From contig NZ_BMCT01000003.1 in assembly GCF_014635325.1 (NCBI RefSeq), positions 248,001 to 312,000 on the forward strand: a DNA stretch of 64,000 bases, written 5' to 3'. Of this stretch, positions 48,071-57,495 are shown one piece after another. Under the pieces are notes generated by a model. It saw nothing but the letters and a program-made list of their open reading frames with translations, was not told the DNA's origin and searched no databases. The position numbers were made by a program, and so were the translations under genes. The DNA is from Azorhizobium oxalatiphilum. GTDB lineage: Bacteria > Pseudomonadota > Alphaproteobacteria > Rhizobiales > Xanthobacteraceae. Every line of letters begins with the position of its first letter. Within the stretch, counting starts at the first letter, position 1.

Positions 48071-48850
48071 TCACCCCAGCCGCAGCGGCGGCTTCCCCTC
48101 CACCAAAAAGTCGTCGCTCTCGTCCTTCAGATCCACGCCGGTCAGTCCGCGCCGAAACGCTTCCTTCAGCAGCCAGGCCAGCTTGAAGGCGGCGGCGGCG
48201 TGGGAGAGCCCTTCCGCGCGCACGTTGGAAATGCAGTTGCGCACCGCATCGGAGAGGCCCACCCGAGGCCCGAGCGTCAGGTACAGCCCGAGACTGTCCG
48301 GCGAGGAGAGGCCGGGCCGCTCGCCGATCATCACCAGCACCGCGCGGGCGTTGAGCAGGGCGCCGGCCTCGTCGCCCAGCGCCACGCGCGCCTCGCGGGC
48401 GATCACCACCGGCGGGGTGGTCCAGCCTTCCTGCGCGATCCACGGTTTCAGCGCGGCGAGGAAGGGCACCGCCTGCGCATGCACCGCCGCCGAGGAGAGG
48501 CCATCGGCCACCACCAGCGCGAGATCCACCGCAGGCGCGCTCCGGGCCCCGAGCAAAGCGCGGCTCTCCTCGCCGAGCTTCCGGCCGAGATCGGGGCGGC
48601 GCAGATAGGTGTCGCGGGCAGGCGCCGCGCTCGCCACCTCCAGCGTTTCGAAGCCGAGCCCGCGCACCTGTTCGGCGGTCGCCGCAGCGTCGAAGGGCGT
48701 GTGCACGGCATCGCGCGCCTGCGCATGGGCCAAAGCGAACTTCAGCACCTCTTCCGTGGGCAGGCTGGCGCCGGTGCGGCCCAGCGCGATGCGGGCGGGG
48801 GTGTGGCGGGCGAGGCCCGACCACGGGTCGCGGGGCGGATGGGCGCTCAC
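48071..48850 (-). CDS. eutC: Ethanolamine ammonia-lyase light chain
   Basis: Small subunit of the coenzyme B12-dependent lyase that turns ethanolamine into acetaldehyde and ammonia. 259 residues from a GTG at 48850. TGASLPTEEVLKFALAHAQARD, then DLALVVADGLSSAAVHAQ, VMIGERPGLSSPDSLGLYLT and CISNVRAEGLSHA are family segments including cobalamin contacts. GTGA overlaps the eutB stop codon, so the subunits are translationally coupled. No EutA reactivase gene or microcompartment shell gene is adjacent. Confidence 0.95.
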   Translation of the reverse strand: MSAHPPRDPWSGLARHTPARIALGRTGASLPTEEVLKFALAHAQARDAVHTPFDAAATAEQVRGLGFETLEVASAAPARDTYLRRPDLGRKLGEESRALLGARSAPAVDLALVVADGLSSAAVHAQAVPFLAALKPWIAQEGWTTPPVVIAREARVALGDEAGALLNARAVLVMIGERPGLSSPDSLGLYLTLGPRVGLSDAVRNCISNVRAEGLSHAAAAFKLAWLLKEAFRRGLTGVDLKDESDDFLVEGKPPLRLG

Positions 48851-50235
48851 GCTGCACGCTCCTTGGCGAAGCCCAGCAGCGGATGCGCACCGGAGGAGGG
48901 CAGCAGGCGTCCGTCGGCGCCGGTGATGGCCATGCGCTCCAGCCACGCCTCGAATTCCGGCGCGCGCTTCGCCCCGAACACCTCGCGCACATAGAGCGCA
49001 TCATGGAAGGAGGTGGACTGGTAATTGAGCATCACGTCATCGGCGCCGGGAATGCCCATGATGTAGGTCACGCCCGCCGCCGCCAGCAAGGTGAGCAGGG
49101 TGTCCATGTCGTCCTGATCGGCCTCGGCATGGTTGGTGTAGCAGACGTCCACGCCCAGCGGCACGCCGAGCAACTTGCCGCAGAAATGGTCCTCCAGACC
49201 GGCGCGGATGATCTGCTTGCCGTCATAGAGATATTCCGGCCCGATGAAGCCGACCACGGTGTTGACGAGCAGCGGCTCAAACACCCGCGCCACCCCATAG
49301 GCGCGGGCTTCCAGCGTCTGCTGGTCCACGCCGTGATGGGCATCGGCGGAAAGCGCGGAGCCCTGTCCGGTCTCGAAATACATGGCGTTCTGGCCCACCG
49401 TGCCGCGCTTCAGCGAGCGGGCGGCGTCCGTGCCTTCCTTCAGCACGGCAAGGTCGATGCCGAAGGAGCGGTTGGCGCCCTCGGTACCGGCGATGGACTG
49501 GAACACCAGATCCACCGGCGCGCCCCGGTTCATCAGCTCTATGGAGGAGGTGACGTGGGTGAGGATGCAGCTCTGGGTGGGGATCTCGAAGCGCTCGATC
49601 ACCTCGGCGGTGAGCTTGATCAGCTTGTCCAGCACGGGGAGGCTGTCGGAGGCCGGGTTGATGCCGATCACCGCATCGCCGCAGCCATAGAGCAGGCCGT
49701 CCAGCATGGCGGCGGAGATGCCGGCGGGATCGTCCGTGGGGTGGTTGGGCTGGAGGCGCACCGCCAGCGTGCCCGGCAGGCCGATGGTGTTGCGGAAGCG
49801 CGTCACCACCCGGCACTTCTTCGCTACCAGAATAAGGTCCTGATTGCGCATGAGTTTCGAGACGGCGGCGACCATCTCCGGCGTCAGGCCGGGGGCGAGG
49901 CGGGCGAGCGCCGGGCCATCCGCCGCATCCGAGAGCAGCCAGTCGCGGAAATCGCCTACGGTGAAGGCAGATACGGGGGCGAAGGCGGCCTGGTCGTGGC
50001 CGTCGATGATGAGGCGCGTCACCTCGTCGGTCTCGTAGGGCACGAGCACCTGCGTGAGGAAGGTCTTCAGCGGCACCTCGGCCAGCGCCATCTTGGCGGC
50101 GACATTCTCTTCCGCCGTGGCGGCGGCGATGCCGGCCAGCATGTCGCCGGAGCGGGGCGGCGTGGCCTTGGCCATGAGATCCTTCAGGTCCGCAAAGGCA
50201 TATCTGCGGCTCCCCACCTGATGGACATAGGTCAT
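48847..50235 (-). CDS. eutB: Ethanolamine ammonia-lyase heavy chain
   Basis: Catalytic TIM-barrel subunit, 462 residues (E. coli EutB is about 453). It contains RFRNTIGLPGTLAVRLQPNH, LDGLLYGCGDAVIGINPASD, QSIAGTEGANRSFG and ETGQGSALSADAHHGVDQQT, all active-site segments of the family. GAGGAGGCCATC precedes the ATG. First gene of a leftward eutB-eutC-(eat) unit, divergent from a PEP mutase family gene 167 bp away. Without shell proteins, acetaldehyde is presumably handled by free cytosolic dehydrogenases. Confidence 0.97.
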   Translation of the reverse strand: MTYVHQVGSRRYAFADLKDLMAKATPPRSGDMLAGIAAATAEENVAAKMALAEVPLKTFLTQVLVPYETDEVTRLIIDGHDQAAFAPVSAFTVGDFRDWLLSDAADGPALARLAPGLTPEMVAAVSKLMRNQDLILVAKKCRVVTRFRNTIGLPGTLAVRLQPNHPTDDPAGISAAMLDGLLYGCGDAVIGINPASDSLPVLDKLIKLTAEVIERFEIPTQSCILTHVTSSIELMNRGAPVDLVFQSIAGTEGANRSFGIDLAVLKEGTDAARSLKRGTVGQNAMYFETGQGSALSADAHHGVDQQTLEARAYGVARVFEPLLVNTVVGFIGPEYLYDGKQIIRAGLEDHFCGKLLGVPLGVDVCYTNHAEADQDDMDTLLTLLAAAGVTYIMGIPGADDVMLNYQSTSFHDALYVREVFGAKRAPEFEAWLERMAITGADGRLLPSSGAHPLLGFAKERAA

Positions 50236-50402
50236 GATGGCCTCCTCGCGTGTCCGGCGTCCTCGCCGGGCATGCAATCGCCGTGCCCGGTGCGCGCAGC
50301 TTACAGGTGCCGGGCGGGGCGGGCCAAGGGTGGGCGACACTGCTGCCTCAAGCGCCGAATCCGGCTCTAGTGCGGGAAAGACAGGATCGGGAAGGAAACG
50401 CC

Positions 50403-51236
50403 ATGGTGGACCGGAAGGCGAAATTCGCGCGGCTGAAGGCGCTGCACATGGGCAGCGAGGCCTTTGTCATCCCCAATCCGTGGGATGCCGGCTCGGCTCG
50501 CCTGCTGGCCAGTCTCGGCTTCGAGGCGCTGGCCACCACCAGCGCCGGCTATGCCTTCGCGAAAGGGCGGCTCGATTCCATCGCCGGGCTGACGCGCGAC
50601 GAAATTCTGGCGAATGCCGCCGAGATCGTCGCCGCCACCGATCTGCCCGTGTCCGCCGATCTGCAGGACGGTTTCGGCTCCACGCCGGAGGCCTGCGCCG
50701 AAACCATCCGGCTTGCCGGTGCGGTCGGCCTCGTGGGCGGCTCCATCGAGGATGCCACGGGCGATCCCGCCGCGCCGGTGCATGATTTCGCGCTGGCCGT
50801 GGAGCGCGTGCAGGCGGCGGCCGAGGCGGCGCGGGAGAACGGCGTCCTGCTGACGGCGCGGGCGGAAAACTTCCTGTGCGGCCGGCCTGATCTCGACGAC
50901 ACCATCCGCCGCCTGCAAGCCTTTTCAGTGGCGGGGGCGGATGTGCTCTATGCGCCCGGCCTGCCGGATATCGAGGCCATCCGCACCGTCTGCGCGGCGG
51001 TGGACAGGCCGGTGAACGTGGTCATGGGCCTGAAGGGGCCGACCTATTCGCTGGCCGAGCTGTCGGCGGCGGGCGTCAAGCGGGTGAGCGTGGGCGGCTC
51101 GCTGGCGCGGGCGGCGCTCGGCGCCCTGATGCGCGCCGCGCAGGAGATGCGGACGAGCGGCACCTTCACCTATGCCGCCGAGGCGCTGCCGGGCGCGGAG
51201 ATCGCCCGGATCATGGCACAGGGAGGAGAGAGCTGA
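50403..51236 (+). CDS. Isocitrate lyase/PEP mutase superfamily protein
   Basis: A 277-residue TIM barrel. FVIPNPWDAGSARLLASLGF is the superfamily N-terminus, SADLQDGFGSTPE supplies the metal-binding acid, then SIEDATGD and LLTARAENFLCGRPDLDDTI. The KKCGH catalytic loop of true isocitrate lyase is absent, so it belongs to the oxaloacetate decarboxylase/carboxyphosphonoenolpyruvate-type group of unknown substrate. AAGGAAACGCC lies before the ATG. It is divergent from eutB and convergent with thiG (4 bp between stop codons). Confidence 0.87.
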   Translation: MVDRKAKFARLKALHMGSEAFVIPNPWDAGSARLLASLGFEALATTSAGYAFAKGRLDSIAGLTRDEILANAAEIVAATDLPVSADLQDGFGSTPEACAETIRLAGAVGLVGGSIEDATGDPAAPVHDFALAVERVQAAAEAARENGVLLTARAENFLCGRPDLDDTIRRLQAFSVAGADVLYAPGLPDIEAIRTVCAAVDRPVNVVMGLKGPTYSLAELSAAGVKRVSVGGSLARAALGALMRAAQEMRTSGTFTYAAEALPGAEIARIMAQGGES

Positions 51237-51240
51237 GCGA

Positions 51241-52101
<861 letters not shown>

Positions 52102-52122
52102 TTACGCCCGTTGTCCTCTCAG

Positions 52123-52329
52123 TTCGTCATCCCCGGACTTGATCCCGAAGTCGGATGTTTCCGACTTCGGCTCCAAAGTGCGGAAGTCGGAAACATCCGA
52201 CTTCCGGGGATCCACGTCGGGCCGATAGTGGACGGAGCGCAGCACAAGAATGCGGCTCCCCTTCGCCGGAAAGTCGTCGGCCACCCGGCGGAGGGACGTG
52301 GATCCCCGGATCAAGTCCGGGCATGACGA
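52123..52329. repeat. Paired palindromic repeat, locus 3, with nested 60-bp palindromic insert
   Basis: Arms GTCATCCCCGGACTTGATCC ... GGGGATCCACGTC (left) and GACGTGGATCCCCGGATCAA ... (right, 52295-52329) belong to the GTCAT/GTGGAT family. The left arm is interrupted between GATCC (to 52145) and GGGGATCC (from 52206) by 60 bp made of two mutually inverted GAAGTCGGA palindromes. It separates thiS from thiG. Confidence 0.8.
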
Positions 52330-52355
52330 CCTGCTACTGCATCTCCGCCGCAGGG

Positions 52356-52562
52356 CTAGCCGCCCTGCTTGGCGTGGATGATCTCCACCGCGTCGCCGGA
52401 GGCGATCTGCGCGCCGTCCCACGCGCGGCGCGATACGACGGCGCCGTTGACCGCCACCGCGATCCCCTTCTGGGTCGCGTCGAGGCCCACGGCACCCAGC
52501 AGCTCCGCCACGGTCGCAACCGCGAAGCGCTCGTCCTTGCCGTTGACCTTCAGTTCCTTCAT
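52356..52562 (-). CDS. thiS: Sulfur carrier protein ThiS
   Basis: Ubiquitin-fold sulfur carrier of 68 residues ending in the diglycine (HAKQGG) that is adenylated and thiocarboxylated. MKELKVNGKDERF opens the beta-grasp fold; IAVAVNGAVVSRRAWD and GDAVEIIHA follow. The ATG at 52562 gives the canonical length; an in-frame ATG at 52643 would add 27 residues without family support. Between thiO and thiG in the operon. Confidence 0.93.
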   Translation of the reverse strand: MKELKVNGKDERFAVATVAELLGAVGLDATQKGIAVAVNGAVVSRRAWDGAQIASGDAVEIIHAKQGG

Positions 52563-52678
52563 CGCGACCTCTGCCGCGGCAGACTGGCTCACCTGTCCGT
52601 TCCTTCCCACATCCGTCGTTGTTATTTGCGTGCCGGCGTTCATCAGGTCAACGCCGGCACGTCCTTTATGTTCGGCTT

Positions 52679-53860
52679 CTATTCCGCCGCCGCGCGCCGC
52701 GCGAAGCGGCCGGCGGTGAAGGGGGCGATCACATCCGCCGTCTCGCCTTCAAGGATCAGGCGGGAGATGGCGTCCGCCGTCACCGGCAGCAGCAATATGC
52801 CGTTGCGGTGGTGGCCGGTGGCGAAGATCAGGCCGTCCACCTCCGCGCTCGGCCCGAGAATGGGCGCATCGTCGCGGCTGCCGGGACGGAAGCCGACCCA
52901 TTGCTCCAGGATCGGCAGTTCCTCGATGGTGGGCAGCGCCCGCCACGCATGGGTGAGCAGCGCCAGCTGGCCGCCGGCGGTGAGGTCGGTGTTGAAGCCG
53001 CGCTCCTCCACGGTGGCGCCCACGATGAGGCGGCCATCCCTGCGCGGCACGAGATAGGTGCCCGGCGCCCAGATCACGTGGTTGAGGATGGGCGCGGCCG
53101 GGTCCATGGCCACGGAGAGCATCTGGCCCTTGATGGGCCGCACCGGCAGCGGGGCGGCCGGGGTGATGTCGACGCCGCGCGACCACGCGCCCGCCGCCAG
53201 CACCACGAGGTCCGCACCGTGCCGCTCACCCTTCACGATCACCGCGCGGGCGCGGCCGTCGCTGACCTCCACCCGCTCCACGGGTGCGTCCTCGTGCAGG
53301 CGGGCACCGGCGGCCAGCGCCGCGATCTTCAGCGCGGCGGCCACCTTGCGGTTGTCCACCTGATGGTCCTCGGGGCAGGACACGGCGCCCGCGAGCTTGG
53401 AGGTGAGATGCGGCTCGCGGCGGCGTACTTCGGCGCCGTTGAGCCATTCCACCGGCAGGCCGAATGCCTGCTGGAGGGCGAGCAGATGGCGCAGGCGCGC
53501 GCCATCGTCGGCGTTCAGCGCCAGCACGATGGTGCCTTCGGTGCGCAGATCCACCGCCATGCCGGAGGCGGCTTCAAGCTCCGCCGCGAAGGAGGGCCAC
53601 AGGCGCTGGCTCTCGCGATTGAGCACCAGCAGGCCGTCCTCGCCGGGCTCGGCCTCGGCGCAGGCGGCGAGCATGCCCGCCGCCGCATGGCTGGCGCCAA
53701 GGCCGGAGGTGCCCTGCTCGAAAATGTCCACCGCGCAGCCGGCGGCGGCGAGCCGCCAACCGATGGACAGGCCCATCACGCCCGCGCCGACGATGGCGAC
53801 GTGCGGACGAGCGCTCTTGGTGGAACTACTGGAAACGTGTGACGACAAGCTCTCGCTCAT
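52679..53860 (-). CDS. thiO: Glycine oxidase ThiO
   Basis: FAD enzyme that oxidises glycine to iminoglycine, the dehydroglycine source for ThiG. 393 residues. The FAD-binding motif is VAIVGAGVMGLSIGWRLA; later LVVLAAGAWSRGVD and TGHHRNGILLLPVTADA are typical of the DAO/ThiO family. Presence of ThiO rather than ThiH indicates the aerobic thiazole route. First gene after a TPP riboswitch; the SD for the ATG at 53860 lies in the riboswitch 3' region (GGGAGAAGCCG), fitting translational control. Confidence 0.95.
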   Translation of the reverse strand: MSESLSSHVSSSSTKSARPHVAIVGAGVMGLSIGWRLAAAGCAVDIFEQGTSGLGASHAAAGMLAACAEAEPGEDGLLVLNRESQRLWPSFAAELEAASGMAVDLRTEGTIVLALNADDGARLRHLLALQQAFGLPVEWLNGAEVRRREPHLTSKLAGAVSCPEDHQVDNRKVAAALKIAALAAGARLHEDAPVERVEVSDGRARAVIVKGERHGADLVVLAAGAWSRGVDITPAAPLPVRPIKGQMLSVAMDPAAPILNHVIWAPGTYLVPRRDGRLIVGATVEERGFNTDLTAGGQLALLTHAWRALPTIEELPILEQWVGFRPGSRDDAPILGPSAEVDGLIFATGHHRNGILLLPVTADAISRLILEGETADVIAPFTAGRFARRAAAE

Positions 53861-53864
53861 CGGC

Positions 53865-53950
53865 TTCTCCCTACGCTGGCATGACCCAGACAGGTTCGAT
53901 GGGTATGATCTCAGCCGCGCGTGACGCGCGGCACCCCAGGCCGTCAAGGA
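53865..53950 (-). promoter_or_regulatory. TPP riboswitch (THI element)
   Basis: Read leftwards it contains the conserved blocks GGGGTGCC, GGCTGAGATCATACCC, CGAACCTG and TGGGTCATGCCAGCGTAGGGA-type 3' sequence of TPP aptamers, with a GCGCGTCACGCGC variable stem. GGGAGAAG next to the thiO start is part of or next to the 3' strand, suggesting that TPP binding hides the ribosome-binding site. Confidence 0.95.
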
Positions 53951-54125
53951 CCGATTATTGCGCCCGGTGGGCGGAACGGCAAGAAAAACCGCAGGGCTTC
54001 AAAACCGCAGGGCATCCAAACCGCAAGGCATCCATCGGCGCGGTCCCGGCTGTGCCACGTTTCGCCGGGGCGGGCAATGTGGCGTGCGCGTCGCGGTTCC
54101 TTCTGCCGCAGTGCGCGCCCGCGCT

Positions 54126-54620
54126 TCACTCCACGGCGGCGTTGAGCCGGTCGCGCAAAGCGATCATCTTCTCGCGCAGTTCTACCGCGTCCGCCTCGCA
54201 CAGGCCGATGGCGCTGCCCATGGCGCGCAGCACCTCCTGCGCATTGGCCTCCAGCGCCCGGCCGGCGTCGGTGAGGAAGATGTTCACCACCCGCTCGTCG
54301 GCGGGATTGCGCGCCCGGCGCACAATGCCCGCGACTTCGAGGCGCTTCAGCAGCGGGGTGAGGGTGCCGGAATCCAGATGCAGCTGCTCGCCCAGCGCCT
54401 TCACGCTCTGCCCGTCCTTGCGCCACAGCAGCACGAGGATGAGATATTGCGGATAGGTCACGTCCAGCGCCTTGAGCAGCGGACGATAGGCGCGGGTGAA
54501 GGCGTGCTCGGCGGAATAGACCGCGAAGCAGAGCAGATCGTCCAGGCAGAAGCCGGAGCCGGCGGGGCCGGAGGGCGAACTGGCGGAACCTGAAGTGGCG
54601 GAATGCGAGCGGGCGGACAT
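54126..54620 (-). CDS. ohrR: MarR family regulator OhrR (organic hydroperoxide sensor)
   Basis: 164-residue winged-helix repressor. The signature around the reactive cysteine is LDDLLCFAVYSAEHAFTRAY (Cys31), followed by TYPQYLILVLLW and LDSGTLTPLLKRLE in the DNA-binding region. Cys141 may be the resolving cysteine, as in two-Cys OhrR. The start at 54620 is chosen because MSARSHS fits with the upstream operator; the longer in-frame form would run through the operator. No ohr peroxidase gene lies within the window, so its target must be distant or just itself. Confidence 0.92.
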   Translation of the reverse strand: MSARSHSATSGSASSPSGPAGSGFCLDDLLCFAVYSAEHAFTRAYRPLLKALDVTYPQYLILVLLWRKDGQSVKALGEQLHLDSGTLTPLLKRLEVAGIVRRARNPADERVVNIFLTDAGRALEANAQEVLRAMGSAIGLCEADAVELREKMIALRDRLNAAVE

Positions 54621-54692
54621 GGGTACCAACCTCGGCGCGAAGCGGCCACGCCTGCCGTCGTACTGAGTACGCCAGGGCCTTATACACCCGCC

Positions 54693-54705
54693 GCAATTAA
54701 ATTGC
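54693..54705. promoter_or_regulatory. OhrR-type operator GCAATTAAATTGC
   Basis: A 13-bp palindrome with core CAATTAAATTG. This core equals that of the known OhrR site (TACAATTAAATTGTA in Bacillus). It lies 73 bp upstream of ohrR, within an AT-rich promoter region, and is consistent with autoregulation. The same region faces the rightward parD gene. Confidence 0.65.
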
Positions 54706-54821
54706 ACCCAACTGTTTTTGCAGGTGCGAACTGCGCCCCCGGGCGTGCGCTCTTTGATAAGCGGAACAGATGGTGAAAAGTATCACTGGATGATAATAGT
54801 TGATACGAGGAGCACCCGATC

Positions 54822-55094
54822 ATGGCATCGAGCTACAGTCTGGGGCCGCATTTCGAGGGCCTCGTGAAGCGACTGCTGGACAGCGGACGCTATGCCAACG
54901 CCAGTGAGGTGGTGCGTGACGGTCTGCGGCTGCTCGAGCAGCGGGAGGCCGTCCAGCAGGCCAGGCTGGAAGGGCTGCGCAAGGATATCGACGCCGGGCT
55001 CGAAGGACCGTTTGAGCCGTGGGATGTGGCGGACGTGAAAGCGGAGGCCCGGCGCCGGAAGGCCGCCTTAAAAGCCGGCTCCCGTGGCGCTTGA
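54822..55094 (+). CDS. parD: ParD-type antitoxin
   Basis: 90-residue ribbon-helix-helix antitoxin. The N-terminal YSLGPHFEGLVKRLLDSGRY and NASEVVRDGLRLLEQRE form the RHH and the first helix of the toxin-binding region; the C-terminus is basic. It would neutralise ParE and repress its own operon. The ATG at 54822 follows GAGGAGCACCCGATC. The next reading frame overlaps its end and is a truncated ParE. Confidence 0.9.
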   Translation: MASSYSLGPHFEGLVKRLLDSGRYANASEVVRDGLRLLEQREAVQQARLEGLRKDIDAGLEGPFEPWDVADVKAEARRRKAALKAGSRGA

Positions 55095-55230
55095 AATCAG
55101 GCGCTCCGGCGCTTTCCTGCGCGATGCCATCGAAATCTGGCAATTCATCGCGGACGACAATTGGCCCCGCGCCCGGCCCGAAGTTGGAAGCATCCAACTC
55201 CGGAACAGGCGGGGGTATGACAAGCTTTGA
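55084..55230 (+). pseudogene. parE: Truncated parE toxin remnant
   Basis: A GTG at 55084, overlapping parD by 11 bp, opens a frame of only 48 codons. Its start, EIRRSGAFLRDAIEIWQFI, followed by ADDNWPRAR, matches the N-terminal third of ParE (usually about 95-100 residues). The sequence then loses resemblance and stops at 55228-55230. The C-terminal strands that carry the toxin's conserved basic residues are missing. It is followed by the paired repeat at 55289, which may have been involved in the loss. Confidence 0.7.
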
Positions 55231-55288
55231 TGCCTCACTGTTTTAGGGCCGACGACATTCCGCGCTCAACGGCGCTGAAGCAGTAGAT

Positions 55289-55435
55289 CGTCATGCCCGG
55301 GCTTGACCCGGGCATCCACGTCGGGCCGACAGAGGCCGGCACCAAGCCCGGGGTCTGCCCCCGCCGTTTGCAAGAAAGTCCACCATCCACTTAGCGGCTC
55401 CACGTGGATCCCCGGGTCAAGCCCGGGGATGACGG
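55289..55435. repeat. Paired palindromic repeat (GTCAT/GTGGAT family), locus 4
   Basis: Left arm CGTCATGCCCGGGCTTGACC... (55289-55330) and inverted right arm CACGTGGATCCCCGGGTCAA... (55401-55435). It lies between the parDE remnant and the large hcp-linked gene. Confidence 0.82.
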
Positions 55436-55497
55436 TTCCTTTGCTGCATTCGTGACCCGAGCTGAAGGCCGGTCCGACCGCAACTCTCCTGCGGCTA

Positions 55498-57495
55498 TCA
55501 ACTAATGGCGGCCAGCGAGATCTTGTTGCAGACCTCGCCCAGCGCGGTCTTGGTGGCCTTCCAGCTGGTAAAGCCCATGGAAATCTTGCCGATGTCCATG
55601 GAGAACACCACCACGGTGGCGAAGGCCACCACCATGGCCCGCTCCGTGTTGCTGGCGCTCCAGCTCCAGCGCAGCCGGTTGGTGGCGGCGAGCTGCTGCT
55701 TCTTCTCCTTCGACACCCGGCCGAACGTGCCGGTGTAGCGCTCGATGAAGCCGGTCTCCTCCAGCATCTTGATGTAGCGGTCGTCGATGTTGACGGCGCT
55801 CTTGGGCGATGTGAACCGCGGGAAGGTGCTGTTCTCCTGCACCTTGGCCTCGCGCATCACCTCGTTGAGGATCAGGCTGCAGGCGATGTAGACCTTCCAC
55901 ATCTCCTGCATCTCCTTGTCGTCCAGCCGGCCGCTGTTGCCCTTGTTCATGGTGGTGGCGATGTCGGAGGTCAGCGCGTCCTTCAGCGCTTCCAGATATT
56001 CGCCGGCCTGCATCCGGATCTGCGGCAGCTTGTCCAGCGACATGTCGGTGTTGGAGAAGGCACTACCCATGAAGGTGGACTTCTTCAGGCTGCCGGTCGC
56101 CTTCTCATAGGTGGCGTGACTGCTGAGCTGATAGGGGTCCTGCGCATTGGTGGAGCCGTTCGACTGCTGCTGGGACCAGTAGGTCTTCAGCGGTGCGAGT
56201 TTGCCCGGCGCGTTCAGCTGCTGCAGCTTCTGCTGCAGGTTCGAGATGGTCTGCGCATTGCTCTGGATCTTGCCCCGCGTGTTGGGCAGTTCCAGCAGCG
56301 CCTGCTGGTACCGGATATAATACTGGTCGCGCTCGATCCCCTCCACGCCCTGTGGCGCCTGAGGCGAGGCCTCCTGCAGATCGCGAAGCTCGGTCTGCAA
56401 CTGCTGGTCTTTGTTCTGCGCCTGCTGCAGCGAGGTCTTGGTCTGCTGGATGTCGCCGGCTTTGTCGTAACCCCAGTTCTTCGCGTAGTAATAGCCGAGC
56501 AGCAGCAAAGCGATCTTGCGCCCTTCGGTGAGGTTGAGATCCGCCAGCGGCCGGGTGGCCGGCTCGAACGACTTCTTGATGCCCGCCGACATCACCTGCA
56601 GGATCAGCTGCTCGAAGGCGACGAACATCTCGCTGGTCTTGTCCTTGAACTGCTCCAGCGTCTTCTTTTCATCCAGATAGTATTTTGTCCGGTCGTCGCC
56701 GGTGTTCAGCACGTCGGGCAGGCGCAGGCCGTTCTGCTCCAGCGTGTTGATGTTGAAGCTGACGTTCTGGTTCTGGGTCTGCACGCGGCCGAACAGCAGA
56801 TTGGCGAAGGAGCGGCCGTTGAGCGCGTCGGGGCTCGACAGCAGGATGCGCTCGTTGCGCTTGATGGCCAGTTCCACCGCCGTGACCAGCAGGCTGACGA
56901 GGCCCTTCTGCGAGGCGAGCTGGCCCAGCGCGCTCTCCTTGTCCACGCTCGGATCGCTCAGATAGACCAGCAGATTGTCGTTGCCCGTGCCCTTCTGGAT
57001 CGCGGTCGAGCAGCCATAGGCCAGCGCATTGGCCAGCCCCTGGCTCAGCGGCACCAGGAAGGGGCCGGCCACCGGCACGAAGGCGAGGCCCATGGTGACG
57101 GCGGTGTCCATGGCGGCCAGGATGACCCCGCGCATGCCGCCGGAGGGCTCCTTCACCCCCCTCAGGACGGTGTCCAGATTGCTGGCGAACTTGTCCTTCT
57201 GATAGTGCAGGGCGCTCATGGCCTCGATGGCGCCGTTGCTGACCTTGCTCGGCATGTTGTCCACGACGGTGGCGAGCGTGGCGAGCGCGTCGGCGAACTG
57301 CTGCTCGTCCTTGAACTGCAGATAGAGCGCGCGCGCCTTCTGGGCGGCCTTGTCCTTCATCACCTTGTCGGTGAGCGGGCCGAACTGCTGCATCAGCCCG
57401 GTGGAGGGCTTCGAGATGCAGGTGGACAGCGTCTGCGCGCCGCCGGCCTTGCGGACGGTCTCCTCGATGAGGTCCGAGAATTCCTTGATGTTCAT
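55498..57495 (-). CDS. Large hypothetical protein downstream of hcp, 665 aa
   Basis: I do not recognise a family. Helix-rich protein. Residues 1-120 are soluble; 121-165 form a hydrophobic hairpin (ILAAMDTAVTMGLAFVPVAG, then FLVPLSQGLANALAYG). A helix lies at 326-340 (IALLLLGYYYA). Gln-rich coiled coil spans 346-430 and a second membrane-like helix is at 618-634 (AMVVAFATVVVFSMDIG). No signal peptide, no enzyme motif. It follows hcp by 321 bp on the same strand. Two hydrophobic regions plus linkage to Hcp suggest a pore-forming or membrane-targeted effector, or a component that carries or anchors Hcp. Inference only. Confidence 0.75.
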   Translation of the reverse strand: MNIKEFSDLIEETVRKAGGAQTLSTCISKPSTGLMQQFGPLTDKVMKDKAAQKARALYLQFKDEQQFADALATLATVVDNMPSKVSNGAIEAMSALHYQKDKFASNLDTVLRGVKEPSGGMRGVILAAMDTAVTMGLAFVPVAGPFLVPLSQGLANALAYGCSTAIQKGTGNDNLLVYLSDPSVDKESALGQLASQKGLVSLLVTAVELAIKRNERILLSSPDALNGRSFANLLFGRVQTQNQNVSFNINTLEQNGLRLPDVLNTGDDRTKYYLDEKKTLEQFKDKTSEMFVAFEQLILQVMSAGIKKSFEPATRPLADLNLTEGRKIALLLLGYYYAKNWGYDKAGDIQQTKTSLQQAQNKDQQLQTELRDLQEASPQAPQGVEGIERDQYYIRYQQALLELPNTRGKIQSNAQTISNLQQKLQQLNAPGKLAPLKTYWSQQQSNGSTNAQDPYQLSSHATYEKATGSLKKSTFMGSAFSNTDMSLDKLPQIRMQAGEYLEALKDALTSDIATTMNKGNSGRLDDKEMQEMWKVYIACSLILNEVMREAKVQENSTFPRFTSPKSAVNIDDRYIKMLEETGFIERYTGTFGRVSKEKKQQLAATNRLRWSWSASNTERAMVVAFATVVVFSMDIGKISMGFTSWKATKTALGEVCNKISLAAIS

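Noticed and set aside
46163-50235. Bacterial microcompartment for ethanolamine
   Set aside because: No shell protein genes (BMC domains) are present next to eutBC.
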